Assembly: GCA_029262065.1 (NCBI GenBank)
Contig: JAJDAC010000002.1
Span: 248,001-312,000, forward strand
Reading direction: 5' to 3'
Source: Candidatus Krumholzibacteriota bacterium
GTDB taxonomy: Bacteria > Krumholzibacteriota > Krumholzibacteriia > JAJRXK01
Length of the DNA: 64,000 nucleotides
The notes under the pieces are model-generated. The model did not search any database. It was not told the DNA's origin and saw only the letters and a program-made list of their open reading frames with translations. Positions 17,642-26,224 of this stretch are shown piece after piece. The position numbers and the translations under genes are program-made. Numbering within the stretch: the stretch's first letter is position 1; each line of letters begins with the position of its first letter.

Positions 17642-19765
17642 CTAACGTATGACCTGGAGTTGGGCATCGTCGAACCAGACCACCGCTCCCGGTGGGCCGC
17701 GCAACGAAAACGACACGCCCAGCGTGCGCTGATCAGCCGGCACACGCCACCGCAAGGTGGCACGTTGCCACTGCTGCGCCACCGGATCCACTTCGGCTAC
17801 GTGCAGTTCGACCGGGGCGTAGCCCTCGAGGTAGGCCGAGCTCAGCGTGACCGACAGGTGCTGAAGATCGCGGGATCGGTAGGCGAACGAGAATTCCAAC
17901 TCACAGCCCTGCCAGAGGTCAGGACTGAGCGCTATCAATTGACTCACGCTCGAAGGATCGTCGCCGGCCTCGAGAACCTCGACCCGCAGGGAGGTCTGTC
18001 CCTGCACCAGCTCTTCGGTGTCAGCCACGGCCGAGAGCGCGCCGCGCGCGGCATCCAACGACCACGATCCCATGGGAGTCAGGGGTTCGGCCTCGAAGCC
18101 GGCGTCGCGCAGCGCCGCCACCTTCGAAGGACCCGTGTGCTCAGAACGAACCCTGGCGGCCGCGGCGTCGAGCCACAACTCGGCACCCTGGGGACCCCGC
18201 AAGAATATCCGCACCTCGACCCGGCGGTGGTCGGGGGGAACCCAGCAGCGCAAACGGGAACGCGACCACGCGCCGTCTTCGACGGCCAGTGTCTGACGAA
18301 ATACCTGCGTCGTGCGTTCTCCATCGGAGGCGTACACACCGGCGTAGACAAAATCCAGGCCCTTGGCCTTCATCGAGATGGCAAACTCGATTTCGGCCCC
18401 GCCCAGAAAACGCGGCGACAGAACAAAACTCTGGGCCACGTGAGAGTAACCATCGACGGGGCGGCGTGGTTGTCGCACTTCGGTACGCAACGCCCGGCGT
18501 CCCTCCACGCGATCCACTTCGTCCCACTCGAACCGCAGCCAACCGAGTCCAGCATCCTTCGAATACCAACCGTCACCGGGCGTGGAAGCCAGGCGTCGCT
18601 GTTCGAAACCCTGGTCGACGAAATCGTCCACGGCGTAGAACGCACCTGCGTTGGGATCCACGTTCGGCGAAGCCGCCGCCGCCGCACCCAGTACCACCAT
18701 CAGAGCCGCACCCATCACGGTCTGCAAACCGTAGGTCCGTTGGAACGCCGCGATCCACAGGATCCGGCGCTTCATGTCCTCGCGGCTTTCGAGAATGCCC
18801 GCCAACGCCGGAATCTGAACCGGCCGGGAAAAGTGTTCGAGCAACTTCAGTATGGTGTGGCCGTATTGGCGGCGCTCCTCTTCATCGAGGTACGCAAGGG
18901 CCAGGGCATCGGTCGCAAGCTCCCGATCGGCGTGGAAGCGCTTCAGTGCCAACCAAACCACGGGGTTGAACCAGTGCAGGATCGACAACACCGTGAAAAT
19001 CCAGTTGAAGAAGATGTCGCCGCGCTTCAAGTGGGCCAGCTCGTGAAGAAACACGAATCGCAATTCTTCGCGGCTGAATCGCGCCCGGAAGGTACTCGGC
19101 AGTATCAAACGGGGTCTGAGGTAGCCGAAAAGCCCGGGGCTCTTCATCTCGTCGGTCTCCAGCAAGGACACCGGCACGAACACCTTCATCTGCTCTTTGC
19201 AGTCTTCCAGCAAGTTCAGCACGGTCGCGTCGGTTACCGGCCGTTTCTTCTGGATCTCGACGGAGAAAAGCACGTTGCCCTTTAGTTGTCGTACGGCCAC
19301 CACCAGGATTCCCAGAAGCCATATGAGAATAGCCCAGGTGGCCGTAGCCCAATCATGGGCACGCGACAGCCAGGGCACCTCGCTCGCGGTGGGCGCTTCC
19401 CGCGGTGTGCGGTAGGACTCCTGGGGATGCAGGCCCGCTCCCTCATCGCTGGGAGGAATCATCACGGTCTCGACCGCATCGGTTTGTTCGGCGAAGACAA
19501 CAGCTGATTCCAGATCAACCGCCGGCGCCTTCCACGCATCTTGCCAACGAGGCGATAGATCGAACGAGGGCAACGGCAACCAGGCCGCATCGGGCAGCAG
19601 GAGCCGGGCAATCACCAGAACCCATAGGCCCGCTCGCCAACGTGGCTGGAGGCGCGACCCCAGAGCCCACTGCAACAACAGGATGACCATCACCAGCAAC
19701 GCTGCGAGTATTGAATTGCGCAGCAGCCATCCGAACAGCGGCTGCAGGGGAAGCAGCGTTTGCAT
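17642..19765 (-). CDS. BlaR1/MecR1-like M56 metalloprotease with two jelly-roll-like sensor modules
   Basis: 707 residues. Transmembrane helices (~15-60, ~140-160) and a cytoplasmic M56 domain with HELAHLKRGD (zinc ligands H241, H245; third ligand probably E282 in DRELATD) are followed by a membrane span at ~345-366. BlaR1 normally ends in a penicillin-binding sensor. Here the outer part is two related beta-sandwich modules (~375-545 and ~546-707) sharing the pattern SQxxxLSP... RGPxGAxxWxD. They resemble carbohydrate-binding folds. The protein should sense an envelope ligand and cleave the BlaI repressor encoded two genes upstream. Its ATG overlaps the TPR gene stop (TGATG). Confidence 0.85.
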   Translation of the reverse strand: MQTLLPLQPLFGWLLRNSILAALLVMVILLLQWALGSRLQPRWRAGLWVLVIARLLLPDAAWLPLPSFDLSPRWQDAWKAPAVDLESAVVFAEQTDAVETVMIPPSDEGAGLHPQESYRTPREAPTASEVPWLSRAHDWATATWAILIWLLGILVVAVRQLKGNVLFSVEIQKKRPVTDATVLNLLEDCKEQMKVFVPVSLLETDEMKSPGLFGYLRPRLILPSTFRARFSREELRFVFLHELAHLKRGDIFFNWIFTVLSILHWFNPVVWLALKRFHADRELATDALALAYLDEEERRQYGHTILKLLEHFSRPVQIPALAGILESREDMKRRILWIAAFQRTYGLQTVMGAALMVVLGAAAAASPNVDPNAGAFYAVDDFVDQGFEQRRLASTPGDGWYSKDAGLGWLRFEWDEVDRVEGRRALRTEVRQPRRPVDGYSHVAQSFVLSPRFLGGAEIEFAISMKAKGLDFVYAGVYASDGERTTQVFRQTLAVEDGAWSRSRLRCWVPPDHRRVEVRIFLRGPQGAELWLDAAAARVRSEHTGPSKVAALRDAGFEAEPLTPMGSWSLDAARGALSAVADTEELVQGQTSLRVEVLEAGDDPSSVSQLIALSPDLWQGCELEFSFAYRSRDLQHLSVTLSSAYLEGYAPVELHVAEVDPVAQQWQRATLRWRVPADQRTLGVSFSLRGPPGAVVWFDDAQLQVIR

Positions 19766-21225
19766 CAGGGTTGGCCCCCACTGAACCCTGCCCGCACCGG
19801 CGCCGCCCGCACCTGGCGCGCACGCTGTTCAAACGTTACCGCCAGGTCAGCTCGGCCCAAGCCGTTCAGCAAGTCGGCGTACGCGTCGGCGCTATCGGCC
19901 AACGCAGGCTCATGAGACCCGAGCGAACGTTCCAAGCCGTCCAACACCCGCAGCTGCATGGCGGCCAGCTTCTCGTGGTGGCCCAATTGCCGGTGAAGAA
20001 CCACGAGGCGGCGTTGGGTATCGGCTACGACCCAGTGGGTGGGGCCAAGTTTTTGTTCGTAGACCGCAAGGGCTCGCCCCAACTCGCGCACGGCGTCGGC
20101 CGGACGACCGACGGTTTCGAATACGCGGGCGAGGTTGCGCCGCCACGTGGCCAGATCGCTGTGATCGCCAGCCCACTTGGACTCGCCAATGCGAATCACG
20201 CGCTCGAACGCGGCGATGGCCTCGGAGTATCGGCCCAGTCGGTTGTAGCAACGGGCCATGTTCTGGATGGTGTACGCCACTTCCACGCCCTCGGCCCCGT
20301 ACTCTCGTTCGCGAATGGGCAGGACCCTCAAGTACGTCTCCAGCGCCGCACCCGGATCGTCCATTTCCTCCTGACATTCAGCCAGGAAGAACAATGTCTT
20401 GGCCAGGGCCAGGGACTGCGGCCCATCGGTACTTTCGTTGATGGTCACGGCCCGCCGCAGATGGCCCAGGGCTTCGTCATGACGATCCATGGCCTGCAGC
20501 AGATACGCCATCGCACGCAGATTCCGCACAAGCTGAGGCGAGTCGGAGCCTTCTCGCTCCTCGGTCAGAACCAGAGCGCGGTTGAACATGGCGTACGAGG
20601 CCGGGTACTCGCTCATGTTGAGCAATAGGTGGCCGTAGTTCACCAGGGTGTTGACCAACGACTCGGAGTTGTCCGCTTGGGCCTGTTCATGGGAAGCCAG
20701 GACCTGCGCGTACAGTGCTTCCGAGCGCGCGAAGTTTCGATTCAACCGATGCACGAGCGCCAGGTCGTCCAGGCTGCCAATAACGTCGGCGTGGTCGGGC
20801 GGAAAATGCGCGCGGCAAATGGCCAACTTGCGCTCGAGCAGCTCAATACAAGGGCCGTAGTTGCCGGTACTGCGCAGCAGACCAGCTAGCGCATCGAGAT
20901 GAGGAAGCAGGCCTACATGGTCCGGGCCGAGCTCTCGCTCCTTGGCGACCAGCGCGGTTTCGAGCAGGGGTCTGGCCCGGTCATACTCGCCCAGCTTCTT
21001 CCATGCGAGCCCACCGGAATTGACCAGGTCGGGTTGGTCGTATACGAGTCCGGCAATGACGCCTTCGTCCAGCAGCTCGCGGGCCGAAATGCGACCAGCC
21101 CGGTACGGAGCCTCTGCTTGGGGCGAGCTGTCGCGCGCACCATCCCACCACGCCACCTTGATCGCGCCCAGGGCGAGAACCAGGGCAACCAACAGCGTGA
21201 GGGCGACCGGCCCCGGACGTGTCAT
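19765..21225 (-). CDS. Membrane-anchored TPR protein in a blaI-blaR locus
   Basis: 486 residues from the ATG at 21225. A transmembrane segment at residues ~8-25 (ALTLLVALVLALGAIKVAWW) anchors an outward array of about nine tetratricopeptide repeats of the kinesin-light-chain type (for example ALGHLRRAVTINESTDGPQ and AIAAFERVIRIGESKWAGDH). It lies between blaI (7-base gap) and the M56 protease (1-base overlap), so it is cotranscribed and may scaffold the sensor or be an output of the repressor. There are no catalytic motifs. The start was chosen to avoid overlap with blaI. Confidence 0.85.
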   Translation of the reverse strand: MTRPGPVALTLLVALVLALGAIKVAWWDGARDSSPQAEAPYRAGRISARELLDEGVIAGLVYDQPDLVNSGGLAWKKLGEYDRARPLLETALVAKERELGPDHVGLLPHLDALAGLLRSTGNYGPCIELLERKLAICRAHFPPDHADVIGSLDDLALVHRLNRNFARSEALYAQVLASHEQAQADNSESLVNTLVNYGHLLLNMSEYPASYAMFNRALVLTEEREGSDSPQLVRNLRAMAYLLQAMDRHDEALGHLRRAVTINESTDGPQSLALAKTLFFLAECQEEMDDPGAALETYLRVLPIREREYGAEGVEVAYTIQNMARCYNRLGRYSEAIAAFERVIRIGESKWAGDHSDLATWRRNLARVFETVGRPADAVRELGRALAVYEQKLGPTHWVVADTQRRLVVLHRQLGHHEKLAAMQLRVLDGLERSLGSHEPALADSADAYADLLNGLGRADLAVTFEQRARQVRAAPVRAGFSGGQP

Positions 21226-21232
21226 GGATGGC

Positions 21233-21607
21233 TCATTCCTTCTTACTGTCGAGCAACGCCTTGAGTTCGTCGATGTCTTCGGCCGAGAGGTCCGAACTCT
21301 CCACGAACTGGGCAAGCATGGGTTTCATGGAACCGCCGAACACACGACCCAAGAAAGTTCGACTCTCTTCGCGCACGCACTCACTCTCATCCACGGCGGG
21401 GAAATAGTGATAGGTCTTGCCGTGTTTTTCGAATCCCAGGGCACCTTTGTTGAGAAGCCGATTGATCAGCGTCTTCACGGTCTTGGGAGCCCAATCCTGA
21501 TCGCCGGCGAGTTCGCCGATGACGTCGTTGGCGGTAGTGGGATGGTTCTTCCAGATGATTTTCATGACCTCCCACTCAGCGTCGGAGATTCGGGGCAGCT
21601 CTGCCAT
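21233..21607 (-). CDS. BlaI/MecI-family transcriptional repressor
   Basis: 124 residues. A winged-helix domain (~1-75; ISDAEWEVMKIIWKNHPTTANDVI, TVKTLINRLLNKGALGFEKHGKTYHYFP) is followed by the helical dimerisation tail (VREESRTFLGRVFGGSMKPMLAQFVE). Members bind palindromes containing TACA/TGTA-type half-sites and are cut by a partner M56 protease. It is first in an operon with the TPR and M56 genes; a dyad (21661-21676) overlaps its candidate promoter and is the likely autoregulatory site. Which genes it represses besides its own operon is unknown. No beta-lactamase is nearby. Confidence 0.93.
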   Translation of the reverse strand: MAELPRISDAEWEVMKIIWKNHPTTANDVIGELAGDQDWAPKTVKTLINRLLNKGALGFEKHGKTYHYFPAVDESECVREESRTFLGRVFGGSMKPMLAQFVESSDLSAEDIDELKALLDSKKE

Positions 21608-21660
21608 GGATCGACCTTCCTATCGGGCGAGACAAACGTAGATGCAGGGGCACCACACCC

Positions 21661-21691
21661 ACATGATTACGCATGTAAGCCTATCTGTCAA
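21661..21691 (-). promoter_or_regulatory. Candidate blaI promoter with BlaI-like operator dyad
   Basis: On the minus strand a perfect TTGACA (21691-21686) is followed 16-17 bases later by an AT-rich -10 region inside the dyad ACATG-N6-CATGT (21661-21676). A repressor bound there would block the -10. BlaI operators also carry ACA/TGT half-sites, so autoregulation is plausible. Confidence 0.5.
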
Positions 21692-21701
21692 CAGGGCACA
21701 G

Positions 21702-21731
21702 AAAAGGGGCGCCGCGAATCGCGACGCCCCT
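21702..21731 (-). terminator. Rho-independent terminator of the dsbD-redoxin unit
   Basis: On the minus strand AGGGGCG...CGCCCCT forms a long stem with inner CGCG/CGCG pairing and an AAT-sized loop, followed by TTTT. It lies about 25 bases after the stop of the redoxin gene and upstream of the blaI promoter, separating the two units. Confidence 0.75.
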
Positions 21732-21756
21732 CTGTAACCCGTTGCTTTGGAATATT

Positions 21757-22386
21757 TTAGCGGGAAGCCGCGGCCGACTTCATCTGCTTCTTGGCCCCTT
21801 CGCCGTACTTGACCGAGCAGCCATAGGGCTTGGTCATGGCCTGCTTCACGGGCTCGCCCTTGAGCGTACTGGCTACGGCGGCGTCCACGTAGTTCTGGGT
21901 GGGCTCTCCCTTGATCTTGCTGTCGTCATCGATGGCACCCTGGTAGACAATCTTGCCCTTGGTGTCGATCACAAACATGTGCGGCGTGGTCTTGGCACCG
22001 TAGGTCATGCCCACCTCGCCGCTGGCATCCTGCAACGTCGGGTAGCCAACCGAGTTCTTCTTGGCCCACGCCATGGTCTCTTCGGCGTTGGTGAAGTGGC
22101 TGCTGTTTACCGCGAACCAAACCACGTCCTGCTCACCGTACTTGGCGGCCAGCTTCGTCATGGTCTCGGCCTTGTAGTGATGCACCACAAACGGGCACTG
22201 CGGATTGGTCCACTCGAGAACCACGACCTTACCTTGATATTCGGACAGCTTGTGTTCGTTGCCGTCCTGGTCGGTGAGTGTGAAGTCGGGAGCCATCTGG
22301 CCAATCTCGACACCACCGGCCATGACCGGAACGGCCATGAGCGCTACGAGCGCGAGAGCAAAAGACGTGCGCAGGATGCGCTTCAT
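21757..22386 (-). CDS. Exported AhpC/TSA-type redoxin (thioredoxin-like)
   Basis: 209 residues from the ATG at 22386, with AGGAGG nine bases upstream and a signal peptide (MKRILRTSFALALVALMAVPVMAGG). It has the redoxin fold with APDFTLTDQDGNEH and a single active-site region, WTNPQCPFVVHHY, where the Cys is followed by PF rather than PxC. The cis-Pro loop is TTPHMFVID. One further Cys lies in KPYGCSVKY near the C-terminus. It is likely a periplasmic thiol oxidoreductase or peroxidase that could be re-reduced by the DsbD protein encoded 38 bases upstream. Substrate not known. Confidence 0.88.
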   Translation of the reverse strand: MKRILRTSFALALVALMAVPVMAGGVEIGQMAPDFTLTDQDGNEHKLSEYQGKVVVLEWTNPQCPFVVHHYKAETMTKLAAKYGEQDVVWFAVNSSHFTNAEETMAWAKKNSVGYPTLQDASGEVGMTYGAKTTPHMFVIDTKGKIVYQGAIDDDSKIKGEPTQNYVDAAVASTLKGEPVKQAMTKPYGCSVKYGEGAKKQMKSAAASR

Positions 22387-22424
22387 ATTGGAAAACCTCC
22401 TGAATGGGTCGCTTACAAACTGCC

Positions 22425-24737
22425 TCAACCGCGAGGCGATTCCTCGTCCACTCGAGCTGCTTGCCGACCGCTACCGCGGCTGGGGCCAGCATTTTCGAGC
22501 GCCTCGAGAACCATGCCCTTGGTAATGACCTCGGGCAATACGATGGGGTCGTCCAAACGACCCGAATGGAAAATGGCGTAGAACGGCACGCCGCTCCGAC
22601 CGAACTTGCGCAATACACTGGTGATCACGGGGTCGCGGCGTGTCCAGTCGCCCACCAGCGTCACCACGTTGAGTTCGCGCAGCTTCTCTACGACCTCGTT
22701 GGCCGATAGGATTGTCTTTTCGTTGGTCTTGCAGGTCAGGCACCACGCCGCGGTGAAATCGATGAATACCGTATTACCGTCGGCCACGGCCGTTTCCAGC
22801 CCGTCGATGGTGAATGGCTCCCAGGCCAAGCCACCCTGGACATGCCCGGCCGACGCCGTGCCGAGGTTGGCGAGGTATTCGTCGGAAAGCGGTTCGGTCA
22901 AGAAACCAACCCAACCCCCGACGGTCAGCCCCACCAACACCAACATCATGACCACCCGCCGTACGTTGGAACTCACCATGGATACGGTTGAACCGTAGAG
23001 CCACAGGCCAAAGCCCAGCGTCAGCAGGAAAGCCAGCGTCCAGATGACACCGTCGGCCCCGATCTGCTTCCCCAATACCCACAGCAGCCAGACCAGGGTA
23101 GCCATGAGAAGGAAACCCATGACCTGCTTGAACTGCTCCATCCAGGGACCCGGCTTGGGCACGATCTTCAGCCAGCCAGGATTCATACTGAGAAGTAGAT
23201 ACGGAAGCGAGAGTCCCAGACCGATGGTCAGGAAGATCGCCAGAATCGTCACCGCGGACTGGGTGAAAGCGAAACCCAGCGCGGTACCCAGAAACGGTGC
23301 GGTGCAGGGCGTGGCCAACGCGGTCGCCAGAATGCCGTTGAAGAAACTCTCGGTATACGCACCGCCACGGCCCCCGCCGCCACCCATGCCCACCGGTAAC
23401 ACAATTTCGAAGACGCCGAACAGGCTGAGCCCAAAGGCAAATACGACGGCGGCCATGACCACGACGAACGCGGGGTTCTGGAACTGAAAACCCCAGCCCA
23501 ACTGATCGCCAGCGGTCTGCAAACCTACCACCACCAAGGCCAGTGCCAGGAACGACGCCAACACGCCCAGACTGAACACCAAGCCCAGTCGAAACACCAT
23601 GCCCCGGTCCTCGTTCGCGTGCTGTACGAACCCCATGATCTTCAGCGACAACACCGGCAGCACGCAGGGCATGACGTTCAGGATCAAGCCGCCCACCACG
23701 GCCAGAAGCAGATACTTCCACAGGCTACCGGTCGCGGCGGCGGGCATCGCGGTCTGCAAGAGACCCGTGCTTTCGACCAAGCCGAACAAGGGTCCAAATA
23801 GATCACTCGCTTGCGCGTCGACGGCGTCGCTCGGGGAAGCAATGCGCAGGGGAAACTCCAGCTGCACGAAGCGCGAGACACCCGCCGACTCCAACTCGAG
23901 TACGCCACCCCAGGCCAGCACCTGGCCGGGCTCGGAGGCCTCATCGATCTCAAACGGCATTCCAATCAGCAGATCGTTGCCGTCGACCGTGGACGAGGTA
24001 TGGCCGGGAAAGACCGGCTCCAGATAGTCGGGAAAAAAAGTCCAGGCCACGGTACCTGGGTTTTCCAGCCCCCGTACCCGCAGTCCCAGGTGGGCGGACT
24101 GGCCGGGGGGTACCGCGGACAGATCGATGGCGGCATCCACTTCGAGCCCGGAATGCTCGGCCAACGAACGCGGCAGTCGCGCGCGGGCCGCAGCCAGACG
24201 TTCGAGCGAGGCCGCCGGCGCCGGTTGGTGCGATGAAGCCACCGTCAACTCGATGTTGACCTGCGCGTCACCGGGGATACACAGGGTCTTGCACATCAAC
24301 CAGCTTACGTCGGCACCGATGGATACTCTTTCGCCCAATGGCGCGTCGGCCGGAACCTGGATCTGCGCCATGAGTACGGCGTGCTTGGAGTACCCGTACG
24401 TAATGAGATCGCCCTCTTCGAAACTCTCGGGGCTGGGCCATTGGAGCTCCCCGACCGTGTAGCCGTCGGGCAGCTTCCAGGTAACCTCGGTTGCGTAGCC
24501 CGAGTCGCCGCTATTCAGCCAATAGGTGTGCCATCCCGGATCCTGGATGAGGTGCACGGCTACCGTGGCGGACTGGCCGGGCACCAGAGTCTGCGTCTCG
24601 GCGATCAGCTCAGCACGTACTGGGTCACTCTTGGGCGCCTCGAGCGAGGGCAAGTCCGGTGGCTTGGCCAGCCCCGCTTCGGGGCCGATGGCCATGAGCG
24701 CCAGAAGCGCGGTGGAGGCTAGAATACGTCGGAACAA
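22425..24737 (-). CDS. dsbD: DsbD/ScsB-like transmembrane thiol electron transporter
   Basis: 770 residues from a TTG at 24737, chosen because AAAGGA lies six bases upstream and the product begins with a proper signal peptide (MFRRILASTALLALMAIG). The order is: N-terminal periplasmic DsbD-type domain with CKTLCIPGD (~45-340), an eight-helix core with the two key cysteines in NVMPCVLPVLSLKI and ATPCTAPFLG, and a C-terminal thioredoxin domain with AAWCLTCK. It moves reducing power from cytoplasmic thioredoxin to periplasmic partners, here presumably the downstream redoxin and perhaps the TlpA protein of the opposite array. It is divergent from apbE. Confidence 0.92.
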   Translation of the reverse strand: MFRRILASTALLALMAIGPEAGLAKPPDLPSLEAPKSDPVRAELIAETQTLVPGQSATVAVHLIQDPGWHTYWLNSGDSGYATEVTWKLPDGYTVGELQWPSPESFEEGDLITYGYSKHAVLMAQIQVPADAPLGERVSIGADVSWLMCKTLCIPGDAQVNIELTVASSHQPAPAASLERLAAARARLPRSLAEHSGLEVDAAIDLSAVPPGQSAHLGLRVRGLENPGTVAWTFFPDYLEPVFPGHTSSTVDGNDLLIGMPFEIDEASEPGQVLAWGGVLELESAGVSRFVQLEFPLRIASPSDAVDAQASDLFGPLFGLVESTGLLQTAMPAAATGSLWKYLLLAVVGGLILNVMPCVLPVLSLKIMGFVQHANEDRGMVFRLGLVFSLGVLASFLALALVVVGLQTAGDQLGWGFQFQNPAFVVVMAAVVFAFGLSLFGVFEIVLPVGMGGGGGRGGAYTESFFNGILATALATPCTAPFLGTALGFAFTQSAVTILAIFLTIGLGLSLPYLLLSMNPGWLKIVPKPGPWMEQFKQVMGFLLMATLVWLLWVLGKQIGADGVIWTLAFLLTLGFGLWLYGSTVSMVSSNVRRVVMMLVLVGLTVGGWVGFLTEPLSDEYLANLGTASAGHVQGGLAWEPFTIDGLETAVADGNTVFIDFTAAWCLTCKTNEKTILSANEVVEKLRELNVVTLVGDWTRRDPVITSVLRKFGRSGVPFYAIFHSGRLDDPIVLPEVITKGMVLEALENAGPSRGSGRQAARVDEESPRG

Positions 24738-24905
24738 GGTTGGTCCTTTGCGGGCAAAAGTCCTGAATAGGATGCACCAGATCGGGTGCGGCCACCACCG
24801 ACACGGTGTGAAATCGAGGCAAAGCTCGCGACCCGGCTCCAAACCAGTAACTATATATACACGTGCCAGGCAGCAGGGGCTCACTTCTTGCCATCATCAC
24901 CCTCC

Positions 24906-25943
24906 ATGAATCCCCTATTTCTTCTACTCCCAGCCCTTTTCGCCGCCGCGGCCCTGCCGCCCACCACCACGGTGCGCTGGTCGACCCCCGTCATGGGCAC
25001 CACCGCGACGGTGGCAATTGCCACCCCGGACTCGACCCACGCGTGGCCGGCCGCTCACCTGGCCCTCGGTGCCATGGCCGCGGTGGATTCTCTCATGAGC
25101 AATTGGACACAGACCAGCGAAGTCGCCCGCATCAACCGACTGGCCGGCGCCCAGGTGATACGAACCCACCCCGAGGTTTCACGCGTGCTTGGGTTCGCCT
25201 TGGAAGTAGGCCAGCAGTCGGGCGGAGCTTTCGACGTTACGGTTGAACCTCTCGTTCGCCTCTGGGGTTTTCTGGGTGGCCGCCCGCAACTACCCGACGC
25301 TGGGGCCATCGAGGCGCTCCTTCCCACGGTGGGCCAACAGTTCGTGCAACTCGATGCCGAGCGAAACACGCTGCGATTCGACCGTCCAGAATTGAAGATA
25401 GATCTGGGTGGCGTGGCCAAGGGTTACGGCGCCGACCGTGCCGCGGCAAGGTTGGTCGGCGCCGGCGTCGAAAACTTCCTGGTGGATATCTCGGGCAACA
25501 TGGTCGCTCGTGGCCATCCCGCTCAGCGCGATAGTTGGACGGTAGGAGTCCGCGACCCGGCGGACGTGACCCCCTATTTCGCCCGACTTCAGTTGCACAA
25601 CCAGGCCGTGGCCACGTCGGGAAACTACGAACAGTTCGTCAGCGCCAACGGTCAGCGCTTTGGTCACATCCTGGATCCGCGTACGGGTTGGCCGGTGTCC
25701 GAACTCGTTTCGGTGACCGTGGTTGCGCCCACCGCCATGGAAGCCGATGCCTGGGCTACCGCCATCTGCGTGCTGGGACCGAAGGAAGGACGCGCCCTGG
25801 TGAGCAACTCCGACACCCTACGCGCCATTCTGATTGCTCGCGCCCCCAATGACGCATTCTTCGTGTGGATCGACCAGAGACTGAGCCCCGCGTTCACGTT
25901 GGAACCCCGAGCAGAAACGCGATTCCTCGTCCGACCCTTCTGA
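24906..25943 (+). CDS. apbE: ApbE FAD:protein FMN transferase
   Basis: 345 residues from the ATG at 24906, which opens a signal or anchor peptide (MNPLFLLLPALFAAAALPP); there is no clear ribosome site. Family motifs: DLGGVAKGYGADRAA, the SGN in TSGNYEQF, and HILDPRTGWP. ApbE attaches FMN covalently to Thr/Ser of exported proteins. No classical target with a NqrC/RnfG-type SGAT motif is seen nearby. The flavin acceptor may be among the lipoproteins and other secreted proteins of the array that follows on the same strand after 281 bases. Divergent from dsbD, which fits a shared redox role. Confidence 0.93.
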   Translation: MNPLFLLLPALFAAAALPPTTTVRWSTPVMGTTATVAIATPDSTHAWPAAHLALGAMAAVDSLMSNWTQTSEVARINRLAGAQVIRTHPEVSRVLGFALEVGQQSGGAFDVTVEPLVRLWGFLGGRPQLPDAGAIEALLPTVGQQFVQLDAERNTLRFDRPELKIDLGGVAKGYGADRAAARLVGAGVENFLVDISGNMVARGHPAQRDSWTVGVRDPADVTPYFARLQLHNQAVATSGNYEQFVSANGQRFGHILDPRTGWPVSELVSVTVVAPTAMEADAWATAICVLGPKEGRALVSNSDTLRAILIARAPNDAFFVWIDQRLSPAFTLEPRAETRFLVRPF

Positions 25944-26108
25944 GGTCACACGAAGGCCTGCCCTCCCCGACCAAGTGGGATGAGCGACGGTAACCCCGCC
26001 TTTGCCTCGGCCCTCCTCACCCACCGGTTTGTGGTTCGATCGTTGCACCGTCATGTCAATTGACTCGCCATCACCCCGCGGAGTTTCACCGTTCGGCAAA
26101 GTGCGAGC

Positions 26109-26180
26109 TGCCCCCAGAGCTTTTGGGGCACGGGAGGGAATCACCCTCTCAACCCGTCGATTCCGCCGGAGTGGAATTCG
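26109..26180 (+). ncRNA. Candidate structured 5' leader RNA (three stacked hairpins)
   Basis: Three hairpins lie side by side 45-116 bases before the lipoprotein start. They are TGCCCC/GGGGCA (26109-26130), a nested ACGGG-AGGG/CCCT-CCCGT (26130-26157), and a third pairing CGATTCC with GGAATTCG (26158-26180). The packing without spacers is unusual for chance. I could not match it to a riboswitch class I know. It may control the long array downstream. Confidence 0.35.
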
Positions 26181-26224
26181 GCAACGCGGTCGTAGCTGCG
26201 ATCGTGCAAAATGAAAGTGTCGGT

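Noticed and set aside
17582-19285. A 567-residue open frame antisense to the M56 protease
   Set aside because: No motif or ribosome site. The minus strand encodes HELAH and membrane helices.
26060-26224. N-terminal extension of the haem-like lipoprotein to an ATG at 26060
   Set aside because: It would place ~55 residues before a normal lipoprotein signal peptide and run through the hairpin cluster. The ATG at 26225 fits the lipobox.
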